Assembly (NCBI RefSeq): GCF_014643535.1
Contig: NZ_BMJQ01000005.1
Span: 62,001 to 126,000, forward strand
DNA length: 64,000 bases
From: Aliidongia dinghuensis
GTDB lineage: Bacteria; Pseudomonadota; Alphaproteobacteria; ATCC43930; CGMCC-115725
Direction of reading: 5' to 3'
This document shows, in pieces, positions 17,679-26,225 of the stretch (positions are counted from its first letter, which is position 1; each line of letters opens with the position of its first letter). A program made the position numbers and the translations under genes. The notes below the pieces were generated by a model. It made no database searches, was not told the DNA's origin, and worked only from the letters and a program-made list of their open reading frames with translations.

Positions 17679-20045
17679 TTATTCCGCCGCCGGCTGTCCG
17701 TGGATCGCCTGCCAGACCCGCTCCGGTGTCGCCGGCATGTCAATGTGCCGGACGCCGTGCGGCTGGAGCGCGTCGACGAGCGCGTTCATCACCGCTGGCA
17801 GCGCGCCGGCGCAGCCGGCCTCGCCGCAGCCCTTGGCGCCCAGCCGATTGGTCTTCGCCGGCACCGGGTGGCTCGCGAAGCGGAACGGCGGGGCATGGAG
17901 TGCCCGCGGCATGGCGTAATCCATGAACGAGCCGGTCAGCAGCTGGCCCTGCTCGTCATAGACCGTGTGCTCGAGCAGCGCCTGGCCGATGCCCTGCACC
18001 ACGCCGCCATGCAGCTGGCCCTCGACCAAGAGCGGGTTGATGACCGTGCCGAAGTCGTTGACCATGGCATAGGCCGCGACCTCGACGACGCCGGTCTCGG
18101 GATCGATCTCGACCTCGGCGACATGGCAGCCGTTCGGAAAGGCCGAGGGCGGGTTGTCCGAGACATGGGCGACGTCGAGTGCGGCCGGCACCTCCGGCGG
18201 CAGCTTGCCCGCGGCGGCGAACCGGCGGACCTCGCGGGCGAGCTCGATGAGGCCGATGCGCCGGTCGGTGCCGACGATGCCGAACCCGCCATCCACGAAC
18301 TCGATGTCGGCGGTCGCCGCCTCGAGCACGAAGGCGGCGGCCTCGCGGCCCTTCTCGATCACCTGCTCCGCCGCCTCGATGAGCGCCGTGCCGCTGGCGA
18401 TGGTCGAGCGCGACCCGCCGGTGCCGCCGCCGACCAGGAGCTGGTCGCTGTCGCCCTGCAGCAGGCGGATCTTGTCGAACGGCAGGCCCAGATGGTCGAC
18501 CAAGATCTGGGCGAAGGTCGCGGCGTGGCCCTGGCCGTAGTCGAGCGTGCCGGTCACCATGGTGACCGTGCCGTCCTCCTCGAACCGGATGCCGCCCATC
18601 TCCTTGGACGGCGGCGCGTTGACCTCGAGATAGCTGCCGACGCCGCGGCCGCGCAGCTTGCCGGCCGCGGCGCTGGCGGTGCGGCGCGCCTCGAACCCGT
18701 CCCAGTCGGCAAGCGTAAGCGCCCGGTCGAGCAAGGTGCCGAACTCGCCGGAATCATAGACCATGCCGGACGGCGCCTGGTACGGCATGGCGTCGGGCGC
18801 GATATGGTTGCGCCGCCTGAGTTCCAGCCGGTCGAGGCCCATCTCGGCCGCGGCCGTGTCGATCAGCCGCTCCATGTAGTAATTGCCCTCGGGCCGTCCG
18901 GCGCCGCGATAGGGCCCGATCGGCGTCGTGTTGGTGAACACGTTCTTGGTCGAGACCTCGACGAGCGGCGTCCGATAGACGCTGACGACGTTCTTCACCG
19001 CATTCATGGTGATCGGCAGCGGCAGGCCCGGATAGGCGCCGGAATTGCCCCAGCCTTCGAGGCGCACGGCCAGGAACCGGCCTTGTGCGTCAAGCGCAAG
19101 CTCAGCCTCGATCTCGTGGCCGCGGCCGTGATTGTCCGACAGGAAGCTGCCGGACCGCTCGTCGGTCCATTTGACCGGCCGGCCGAGCGCGCGCGAGGCG
19201 TGCAGGATCGCGACATATTCCGGATAGACGCCGGCCTTCATGCCGAACGAGCCGCCAACCTGGCCGGTCAGCACCTGGACTCGGCTCGGCTCGACGCCCA
19301 GCACGTCGGCCGCGAGCGCATTGCGCAACCCGATGACGCCCTGGCAGCCGACATGCAGGATCCAGCGGTCGTCCTCGGCACGGTAGTGCCCGATGGCCGC
19401 GCGCGGCTCCATGGCGTTGACCACGACGCGGTTGTTGACGAGCCGCAGCTTCGTCACATGGGCGGCCGCAGCGAAGGCGGCGTCGACCGCCGCCGTGTCG
19501 CCGTAGTGAAAATCGAGCGCCACATTTGCCGGCACATCGTCATGGACGAGCGGCGCGCCCGGTTCGCAGGCCGCGCGTGCGTCGGTCACGGCCGGCAGCG
19601 GCTCGATGTCGAGGGCGACCAGCTCGGCCGCGTCCTTGGCCTGAAGCGCCGTCTCGGCGATGACGACAGCGACTGCCTCGCCGGCGAAGCGGATGCGCTC
19701 GGTCGGCAGCGCCGGGCGGCGCGGTGCCAGCATGGGCTTGCCGTGCCGGTCGGGCGGCGTCACCGGGCATTTGAGCCCGCCATAGCCGGCGGCGGCGAGG
19801 TCGGTGCCGGTATAGACCGCGAGCACGCCCGGCTGGGCCAGTGCCTCGGCCGCATCGATGCCGCGCAGGCGGCCGTGGGCATGCGGGCTCCTGACCATGA
19901 CCGCATAGGCCTGGCCCGTGAGATTGAGATCGTCGGTATAGCGGCCGGCGCCGCGCAGCAGCTGCGGATCCTCGCTCCGCGCGACCGGCTGGCCGATGCC
20001 GTAGAGGGAGGTGGGCGAAAACATCGGATCGCTGTCAGGGGCCAT
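17679..20045 (-). CDS. Xanthine dehydrogenase family molybdopterin-binding large subunit (orphan)
   Basis: The 788-residue protein is a full-length molybdenum hydroxylase large subunit: GRYTDDLNLTGQAYAVMVRS in the a/b hammerhead, VGGSFGMKAG and PYRGAGRPEG around the cofactor, and GAKGCGEAG with the conserved active-site glutamate near the C-terminus. It lacks the AYRCSFR loop of true CO dehydrogenase, so it is a general CoxL-like hydroxylase. The FAD (CoxM) and 2Fe-2S (CoxS) subunits are not encoded here, so they must lie elsewhere. The ATG is 8 bases after the GST stop on the same strand. Confidence 0.9.
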   Translation of the reverse strand: MAPDSDPMFSPTSLYGIGQPVARSEDPQLLRGAGRYTDDLNLTGQAYAVMVRSPHAHGRLRGIDAAEALAQPGVLAVYTGTDLAAAGYGGLKCPVTPPDRHGKPMLAPRRPALPTERIRFAGEAVAVVIAETALQAKDAAELVALDIEPLPAVTDARAACEPGAPLVHDDVPANVALDFHYGDTAAVDAAFAAAAHVTKLRLVNNRVVVNAMEPRAAIGHYRAEDDRWILHVGCQGVIGLRNALAADVLGVEPSRVQVLTGQVGGSFGMKAGVYPEYVAILHASRALGRPVKWTDERSGSFLSDNHGRGHEIEAELALDAQGRFLAVRLEGWGNSGAYPGLPLPITMNAVKNVVSVYRTPLVEVSTKNVFTNTTPIGPYRGAGRPEGNYYMERLIDTAAAEMGLDRLELRRRNHIAPDAMPYQAPSGMVYDSGEFGTLLDRALTLADWDGFEARRTASAAAGKLRGRGVGSYLEVNAPPSKEMGGIRFEEDGTVTMVTGTLDYGQGHAATFAQILVDHLGLPFDKIRLLQGDSDQLLVGGGTGGSRSTIASGTALIEAAEQVIEKGREAAAFVLEAATADIEFVDGGFGIVGTDRRIGLIELAREVRRFAAAGKLPPEVPAALDVAHVSDNPPSAFPNGCHVAEVEIDPETGVVEVAAYAMVNDFGTVINPLLVEGQLHGGVVQGIGQALLEHTVYDEQGQLLTGSFMDYAMPRALHAPPFRFASHPVPAKTNRLGAKGCGEAGCAGALPAVMNALVDALQPHGVRHIDMPATPERVWQAIHGQPAAE

Positions 20046-20053
20046 CAGGTCGC

Positions 20054-20713
20054 TCAGTGTGTCAGGGGCGCGCCGGGCTGGCGCAGCGGGTGGGCACGGG
20101 CGAAGGCGTCGTGCGCCAGGCAGGTCTCGACGATGCGGCCGACCGTCGGCAGGTCGCCGAACTCGACCTTGAACACGCGGGCGCCCGCCGCCTGGCTGAT
20201 CAGGCACAGGTCGGCGATGGTCGGCGTGTCGCCGTGGCAGAAACGCCCGGTCGCCGGATCGCCTGCGAGCCGCGCCTCGGCCGTCGCCAGCCCCTCGCGG
20301 AACCAATGGCGGATCCAGGCGGTGCGTGCCGCCTCGTCCTGGTGCATCTCCTCGGCAAGGTAGCGGCGGATGCGCGGCGTGATCAGCGGGTGATGGTCCG
20401 CGGCGAAGAGCAGCGCCAGCGATCGCACCCGGGCCCGGCCGCGTGCATCCGACGGCAAGAGCGGCGGCGTCGGATAGGTCTCGTCGAGATATTCCAGGAT
20501 GGCGAGCGACTGGGTCAGCGGCGGCGCGCCGTCGATGATGACCGACGGCACGGCCGCCTGCGGATTGAGCGCCAGATAGTCGGGCGTATGCTGGTCGCCC
20601 ACGTCGATGTTGATCATCTCCTCCTCGAAGGCCAGGCCTTTGAGGTTGAGCGCGATGCGCACGCGGAACGCGGCGGCGGACCGCCAGAAGCCGTACATCT
20701 TGATCTTGGGCAT
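20054..20713 (-). CDS. Glutathione S-transferase family, maleylacetoacetate isomerase-like
   Basis: The 219-residue protein has an N-terminal thioredoxin-like domain (MYGFWRSAAAFRVRIALNLKG, NPQAAVPSVIIDG, LTQSLAILEYLDE) and an all-helical C-terminal domain. Layout and length match zeta-class maleylacetoacetate isomerases, but the zeta signature S-S-C is S-A-A here, removing the usual catalytic cysteine. It is probably co-transcribed with the molybdenum hydroxylase, so ring-compound breakdown is a reasonable guess but not shown. Confidence 0.85.
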   Translation of the reverse strand: MPKIKMYGFWRSAAAFRVRIALNLKGLAFEEEMINIDVGDQHTPDYLALNPQAAVPSVIIDGAPPLTQSLAILEYLDETYPTPPLLPSDARGRARVRSLALLFAADHHPLITPRIRRYLAEEMHQDEAARTAWIRHWFREGLATAEARLAGDPATGRFCHGDTPTIADLCLISQAAGARVFKVEFGDLPTVGRIVETCLAHDAFARAHPLRQPGAPLTH

Positions 20714-20836
20714 GCAACAAGGCTCCGGCCATGGCTCGCGGGGCTGCGAGGGCCAATGCTTAGATTGGTATCTTTCCCCCCGAGCGTCGAGAGGGCGCCA
20801 TCGCTACGCCCGCGACAAAATGTGCTGGCCCTGTCT

Positions 20837-20862
20837 CCTCTCCGCCCCCAAGGGCGGCGAGG
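20837..20862. repeat. REP-like palindrome
   Basis: Arms CCTCTCCGCCC and GGGCGGCGAGG (one mismatch) with a 4-base loop, in the gap between the GST start and the TetR stop. It has the same core as the hairpins at 830-857 and 61453-61479. The rest of this 165-base gap holds nothing I can recognise. Confidence 0.65.
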
Positions 20863-20878
20863 AATGGAGAGAGGCGCC

Positions 20879-21463
20879 TCACGCCGACGGCCAGCCCTTG
20901 AGGGTCATGGCGACGACGCCGTAGAGCGCTTCGCGGCTCGCTCCCGAAGACGCCTGGATCGCCATGCCGTGGGCGACCGTCATGACGTAGCGGGCGAGCT
21001 CGGCCGGGTCGGCGCCGGCCGGCAGGTCGCCGGCGGCGCGCGCCTCTTCCAGGCGCCGGCGCAGCGCTGCCTCGTTCGCGATGCGGCGGACGACAAGCGC
21101 CTGCCGGATCGGCTCGGCATCGTCCGAGCAGGCGAGTGCGCCATTCATGTCGAGGGAGCCGGCCGGCCGGTCCGGATCGGTCTGGGCGTCGGCGCATCCG
21201 TAGAGCAGATGGCTCACCGCGTCGCGTGCGGTCGGCCGGGCGAGTGCCTGCTGCATGAACGCCATGCAGGTGTCGTCGTACCGGTCGAGCGCCTTGCGGA
21301 ACAGCTCTTCCTTGTTGCCGAAGGCGGCATAGAGCGAGGGCCGCGTGATGCCCATGGCCTCGGTCAGGTCGCTGAGCGACGTGCCCTCGTAGCCCTTGCG
21401 CCAGAAGACGTCGAGCGCGCCATCGAGCGCTTGGTCAAGATCGAATTCGCGGTGGCGTCCCAT
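20879..21463 (-). CDS. TetR/AcrR family repressor, probable regulator of the RND operon
   Basis: The 194-residue protein has the TetR helix-turn-helix (SLSDLTEAMGITRPSLYAAF, about 29-48) and an all-helical C-terminal ligand domain. It is divergent from the RND efflux operon, and the 350-base gap between them carries several copies of a TACCGAYCGGTA box, the nearest only 27 bases from its start codon. Autorepression and control of the pump are therefore likely. Confidence 0.93.
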   Translation of the reverse strand: MGRHREFDLDQALDGALDVFWRKGYEGTSLSDLTEAMGITRPSLYAAFGNKEELFRKALDRYDDTCMAFMQQALARPTARDAVSHLLYGCADAQTDPDRPAGSLDMNGALACSDDAEPIRQALVVRRIANEAALRRRLEEARAAGDLPAGADPAELARYVMTVAHGMAIQASSGASREALYGVVAMTLKGWPSA

Positions 21464-21489
21464 CGCCCGGCGACCCTCGGATGATTTCC

Positions 21490-21501
21490 TACCGGTCGAT
21501 A
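21490..21501. promoter_or_regulatory. TetR-type box 1 (TACCGGTCGATA)
   Basis: Reverse-strand reading TATCGACCGGTA matches the boxes at 21625 and 21686. It lies 27 bases upstream of the TetR start codon, a position fitting autorepression. Confidence 0.6.
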
Positions 21502-21560
21502 TGTAATCTGCTTGACAGGGGCCGTCCAGTCATCCCAGCATAGCGTATCGAGCAGTACTG

Positions 21561-21572
21561 TATCGGTCAGTA
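21561..21572. promoter_or_regulatory. TetR-type box 2 (TATCGGTCAGTA)
   Basis: A degenerate copy of the same box in the middle of the gap; a weaker relative, TATCGAGCAGTA, lies just before it at 21546-21557. Confidence 0.45.
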
Positions 21573-21624
21573 GGCGTCAGGAGCCTGCCCAGATTCACTT
21601 GCTCGCACCTGCAAAAAAATTTAT

Positions 21625-21636
21625 TACCGACCGGTA
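21625..21636. promoter_or_regulatory. TetR-type box 3 (TACCGACCGGTA)
   Basis: A palindrome with one mismatch pair, followed after 10 bases by TTGACG (21647-21652), which could be the -35 element of the pump promoter. Confidence 0.6.
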
Positions 21637-21685
21637 GGAAACCCCGTTGACGTCGTCCGGTTCGCTCCCCATCTGAGCGAAACTA

Positions 21686-21697
21686 TACCGATCGGTA
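21686..21697. promoter_or_regulatory. TetR-type box 4 (TACCGATCGGTA)
   Basis: A perfect 12-base palindrome about 120 bases before the adaptor start, downstream of the candidate -35 element. This is the best match to the consensus of the group. Confidence 0.65.
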
Positions 21698-21815
21698 GGC
21701 TATCGAGGAGTGCCGTCGTGCTGCCCCGCCTCATGGGGCAGCTGGGTTCCTCGCTCCGTATCTCCTCCCTGATTACGCGCCCGCCCGGCTTCGGGGAGCG
21801 TCATAGGAATTTGCC

Positions 21816-22946
21816 ATGCGTCCTTATTCCGTCGCCGCCCTCGCCACCCTTTTGCTCACGGCCACGGTCCTTGCCGGCTGCGGCAAGGACGCCCAATCCC
21901 AGCCGGCGCCGCCGCCGCCGACCAAGGTCGAGGTGACCGGGGTCGTGTTCCGCGACTTGCGCGCCTGGGACGACGTCACGGGTCATCTGGAAGCGATCGA
22001 TTCGGTCGCGGTCCGGCCGCGCGTCGGTGGCTTCATCGACGAGGTCCGCTTCAAGGACGGCGCCAAGGTCAAGAAGGGCGACGTGCTGTTCCAGATCGAC
22101 CCCCGGCCTTTCCAGGCCGAGGTCGACCGCCTGACCGCCGAGGTTGAGCGTGCCCGGGCCCACTCGGTCGTGGCGATCGCCGACGGCGAGCGCGGCCAGC
22201 GGCTCATCGCCCAGAACGCGATCGCGCGCAGCGACGCCGATCGGCTCACGGCGGAGGCCGCCCAGGCCAAGGCCGATCTCGCGGCCGCCCAGGCAGAGCT
22301 GCGCCAGGCGCAGCTCAATCTGGAATTCACCCATGTCGTCTCGCCGATCGACGGCCGTGTGTCGAAGGCGATCATCACGCGCGGCAATCTGGTGACGACC
22401 GCGGACCTGCTCACCACCGTTGTCTCCGACGGCCGGATCTACGCCTCGTTCAACACCGACGAGCAGACCTACCTCAAATATGCCGCGGCCGAGCGCGACC
22501 GTGGCGCGCCGGTCGAGCTCGGGCTCATGACCGAGGACGGCTTCCCGCACCACGGCACGCTCCAGTTCCTCGACAACGCGCTCGACGCCCGGAGCGGCAC
22601 GATCAACGGCCGCGCTGTGTTCGAGAACGAGGACGGCAGCCTGACGCCCGGCCTGTTCGCGCGCATCCGGCTGATGAGCGTCCAGACCGAGAAGGTGGCG
22701 CTGGCGCCCGAGCGGGCGCTCGGCACCGATCTCGGCCGGCGCTTCGTGCTCGTGGTCGACGGCAAGCACGCCGTGCAGTACCGCCAGGTGGCGCTCGGCC
22801 CGGCAGTGGGCGAGATGCGCGTCATCCGCTCGGGGCTGGAGCCCGGCGACAATGTGATCGTGAGCGGCCTGCAGAAGGTGAAGCCTGGCGACGTGGTCGA
22901 TCCGGTGACGACACCGGCACCGCAGCTGGCCGCCCTCTACCAGTAA
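21816..22946 (+). CDS. RND efflux periplasmic adaptor lipoprotein (AcrA/MexE-like)
   Basis: The 376-residue membrane-fusion protein has a lipoprotein signal with lipobox VLAGC (Cys22). It then shows the biotinyl-lipoyl half-motif (VRPRVGGFIDEVRFKDGAKV), a long coiled-coil hairpin (about 95-165) and the beta-barrel region. It is the first gene of the tripartite pump and bridges the inner-membrane transporter and the outer-membrane factor. Its own control probably runs through the TetR boxes upstream. Confidence 0.95.
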   Translation: MRPYSVAALATLLLTATVLAGCGKDAQSQPAPPPPTKVEVTGVVFRDLRAWDDVTGHLEAIDSVAVRPRVGGFIDEVRFKDGAKVKKGDVLFQIDPRPFQAEVDRLTAEVERARAHSVVAIADGERGQRLIAQNAIARSDADRLTAEAAQAKADLAAAQAELRQAQLNLEFTHVVSPIDGRVSKAIITRGNLVTTADLLTTVVSDGRIYASFNTDEQTYLKYAAAERDRGAPVELGLMTEDGFPHHGTLQFLDNALDARSGTINGRAVFENEDGSLTPGLFARIRLMSVQTEKVALAPERALGTDLGRRFVLVVDGKHAVQYRQVALGPAVGEMRVIRSGLEPGDNVIVSGLQKVKPGDVVDPVTTPAPQLAALYQ

Positions 22947-23028
22947 TTCGACAGGCTGCCGGGCGTCGCGGGGCCCCCCAAGGCTCTGCGCTGCGCCCGC
23001 CCTAATCCTCTCGCGGAAAGCGCGACCC

Positions 23029-26000
23029 ATGAATTTCTCCCGATTCTTCGTGAACCGGCCGCGCTTTGCGGCCGTGCTCTCCATGGTCATCTTCATCGCC
23101 GGCCTGGTGGCGCTGCCGCAGCTGCCGATCGGCGAATATCCCGAGGTCGTGCCGCCGACGGTCATCGTGAAGACGACCTATGCCGGCGCCGACCCGTCGG
23201 TCATCGCCGAGACCGTCGCCTCGCCCTTGGAGCAGGCGATCAACGGCGTCGAAGGCATGCTCTATCAGTCGTCGCAGTCGACCGCCGACGGCGTCATGAC
23301 CTTGACCATCACCTTCGCGCTCGGCACCGACGGCGACAAGGCGCAGGTCCTGGTGCAGAATCGGGTGGCGCAGGTGCTGGCCCGCCTGCCCGAGGAGGTG
23401 CAGCGCGTCGGCGTCACCACGACCAAGGCCTCGCCCAGCCTGATCCTGGTCGTGCACCTGACCTCGCCCGACAACCGCTACGACATGCTCTATCTGTCGA
23501 GCTACGCGCAGCTCCATGTGAAGGACCCGTTGGCGCGCGCCTATGGCGTCGGCGACGTGCAGACCTTCGGCTCGGGCCCGTACTCGATGCGCATCTGGCT
23601 CGACCCGGAGAAGCTCGCCGCGCGCGGCATGACCGCGGGCGACATCGTGGCCGCACTTCGCGAGCAGAACGTTCAGGTCGCGGCCGGCCAGATCGGCGCG
23701 CCGCCGGTCGACGGCATGGCCGACTTCCAGATCTCGATCAACACGCAGGGCCGCCTCACGACCGAGGAGGAATTCGGCAACATCATCATCCGCGCCGGGG
23801 CCGAAGGCGAGATCACCCATCTGCGCGATGTGGCGCGCATCGAGCTGGGCTCCGACAGCTACGCGCTCCGCTCGCTCTTGGACGGCAAGCAGGCGGTCGC
23901 GATCCCGGTGTTCCAGCGGCCGGGCTCCAACGCGCTGCAGATGGCCGCCGCCGTCAAGGCGACCATGGAGCGCCTGAAGAAGGATTTCCCCCAGGGCGTC
24001 GACTACGACATCGCCTATGACACGACCGGCTTCGTCACCGAATCGATCCACGCGGTGGTGCACACGCTGTTCGAGGCGATCGTGCTGGTCGTGCTCGTCG
24101 TCGTCGTGTTCCTGCAGGGCTGGCGCGCGTCGATCATCCCGCTCATCGCCGTGCCGGTCTCGCTCATCGGCACCTTCGCCATCATGCTCGTCATGGGCTT
24201 CGGGCTGAACGCGCTGACGCTGTTCGGCCTGGTGCTCGCCATCGGCATCGTCGTCGACGATGCGATCGTCGTGGTCGAGAACGTCGAGCGCAACATCACG
24301 CTCGGGCTGGCGCCCGCCGCGGCCGCACGCCGGGCGATGGCCGAGGTGACCGGGCCGATCATCTCGACGGCCCTCGTGCTCTGCGCCGTGTTCGTGCCGA
24401 CCGCCTTCATCAGCGGGCTTACCGGCCTGTTCTACCGGCAGTTCGCGCTCACCATCGCGATCTCGACAGTCATCTCGGCCTTCAACTCGCTGACGCTCTC
24501 GCCGGCGCTCGCCGCCGTGCTCCTGAAGTCGCACGATGCGCCCAAGGACCGCTTCGAACGCTTCCTCGATGCCGCCTTGGGCTGGTTCTTCCGGCCGTTC
24601 AACCGGGTGTTCACGCGTGGCTCGGTGGGATATGTCGGCGGCGTGTCGCGGCTGCTTGGCCGTTCGGTCCCGGCGCTCGTGATCTATGTGGGCCTGCTGG
24701 GCCTCACCGTGTACGGCTTCCTCTACACACCGACCGGCTTCGTGCCGCAGCAGGACAAGCTCTATCTCGTCTCGGCCGTGCAGCTGCCGGACGCGGCCTC
24801 GCTCGACCGGACCGAGGCGGTGATCCGCCGCATGGACGACATCGCCAAGCACACGCCGGGCATCGCGCACACGGTCTCGTTCCCGGGCCTGTCGATCAAC
24901 GGCTTCGTCAACAGCCCGAACTCCGGCATCGTGTTCGCCGTGCTCGACGGCTTCGACAAGCGGCGCGATCCGTCCTTGTCGGCGGCAGCCCTCGCCAAGA
25001 CGCTGAACCAGAAGTTCCAGGCGATCACCGAGGGCCGTGTGCTGGTCTTCCCGCCGCCGGCGGTGCAGGGCCTGGGCACGATCGGCGGCTTCCGCATGCA
25101 GATCGAGGACCATGCCGGCCTCGGGCCCGAGGCGCTGTTCAAGGCGACGCAGGCGGTCATCGCCAAGGCGCGCCAGGAGCCTGCCTTGGCCGGCATCTTC
25201 TCCAGCTACCAGATCGGCGTGCCGAAGCTCCATGCCGACATCAACCGCGAGAAGGCGCGCGCGCAGGGCGTGTCCCTGAGCGACCTGTTCGAGACGATGC
25301 AGGTCTATCTGGGCTCGCTCTACGTCAACGACTTCAACCGGTTCGGCCGGACCTACCAGGTCAACGTCCAGGCGGACGAGCGCTTCCGCCTGCAGCCCGA
25401 GGACGTGCTGCGCCTGCAGACGCGCAATCAGTCGGGCCAGATGATCCCGCTGGGCGCGTTTGTGAAGATCAACGAGACGACCGGTCCGGAATCGACCAAC
25501 CACTACAACGGCGACCTGACGGCCGAGATCAACGGCGCGCCGGCGCCCGGCTACAGCACCGGCCAGGCACAGGCGGCGATCGAGCGGATCGCGCAGGAGG
25601 AGCTGCCGAACGGCATGAGCTTCGAATGGACGGAGCTGACATACCAGCAGATCCTGGCCGGCAACACGGCGGTCTATATCTTCCCGATCTGCGTGCTCTT
25701 GGCCTTCCTGGTGCTGGTCGCGCAGTACGAGAGCTGGTCGCTGCCGCTCGTCGTCATCCTGATCGTGCCGATGTGCCTGTTCTCGGCGCTCGCCGGCGTG
25801 CAGATCACCCACGGCGACAACAACATCTTCACCCAGATCGGCCTCATCGTGCTGGTCGGCCTCGCCTGCAAGAACGCGATCCTGATCGTCGAGTTCGCGC
25901 GCGAGCGGGAGATGGAGGGCGACACGACGCTCCATGCCGTGCTCGAGGCGTGCCGGCTCCGGCTCCGGCCGATCCTCATGACCTCGATCGCCTTCATCAT

Positions 26001-26217
26001 GGGCGTGGCGCCGCTCGTCTTCTCCGAGGGCGCCGGTTCCGAGATGCGCCAGGCCATGGGCATCGCCGTGTTCTCCGGCATGCTGGGCGTGACGCTCTTC
26101 GGCCTGGCGCTGACGCCGGTCTTCTACTGGACGATCCGGCGGCTCTCGGGACGCCCGCTCGTGAAACATGTCGAGCAGGACGAGACACCTGTTCCTTCAT
26201 CCCATCTGCCCGCTTGA
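23029..26217 (+). CDS. RND efflux transporter, HAE1 family (AcrB/MexF-like)
   Basis: The 1062-residue protein has the RND layout of 12 membrane segments and two large periplasmic loops. It starts MNFSRFFVNRPRFAAVLSMV and carries the proton-relay pair in TM4 (IVVDDAIVVVENVERN). The second half holds LVGLACKNAILIVEFARERE. Length is typical of HAE1 drug pumps. An 82-base gap separates it from the adaptor, and the outer-membrane gene starts 9 bases after it. Confidence 0.96.
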   Translation: MNFSRFFVNRPRFAAVLSMVIFIAGLVALPQLPIGEYPEVVPPTVIVKTTYAGADPSVIAETVASPLEQAINGVEGMLYQSSQSTADGVMTLTITFALGTDGDKAQVLVQNRVAQVLARLPEEVQRVGVTTTKASPSLILVVHLTSPDNRYDMLYLSSYAQLHVKDPLARAYGVGDVQTFGSGPYSMRIWLDPEKLAARGMTAGDIVAALREQNVQVAAGQIGAPPVDGMADFQISINTQGRLTTEEEFGNIIIRAGAEGEITHLRDVARIELGSDSYALRSLLDGKQAVAIPVFQRPGSNALQMAAAVKATMERLKKDFPQGVDYDIAYDTTGFVTESIHAVVHTLFEAIVLVVLVVVVFLQGWRASIIPLIAVPVSLIGTFAIMLVMGFGLNALTLFGLVLAIGIVVDDAIVVVENVERNITLGLAPAAAARRAMAEVTGPIISTALVLCAVFVPTAFISGLTGLFYRQFALTIAISTVISAFNSLTLSPALAAVLLKSHDAPKDRFERFLDAALGWFFRPFNRVFTRGSVGYVGGVSRLLGRSVPALVIYVGLLGLTVYGFLYTPTGFVPQQDKLYLVSAVQLPDAASLDRTEAVIRRMDDIAKHTPGIAHTVSFPGLSINGFVNSPNSGIVFAVLDGFDKRRDPSLSAAALAKTLNQKFQAITEGRVLVFPPPAVQGLGTIGGFRMQIEDHAGLGPEALFKATQAVIAKARQEPALAGIFSSYQIGVPKLHADINREKARAQGVSLSDLFETMQVYLGSLYVNDFNRFGRTYQVNVQADERFRLQPEDVLRLQTRNQSGQMIPLGAFVKINETTGPESTNHYNGDLTAEINGAPAPGYSTGQAQAAIERIAQEELPNGMSFEWTELTYQQILAGNTAVYIFPICVLLAFLVLVAQYESWSLPLVVILIVPMCLFSALAGVQITHGDNNIFTQIGLIVLVGLACKNAILIVEFAREREMEGDTTLHAVLEACRLRLRPILMTSIAFIMGVAPLVFSEGAGSEMRQAMGIAVFSGMLGVTLFGLALTPVFYWTIRRLSGRPLVKHVEQDETPVPSSHLPA

Positions 26218-26225
26218 GGCCCGTC

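Noticed and set aside
23002..26169. Open frame of about 1055 codons antisense to the RND pump
   Set aside because: It mirrors the pump codons, is rich in Arg, His, Asp and Glu with no fold or motif, and the pump gene on the other strand is unambiguous. Long antisense frames are expected in GC-rich genes.
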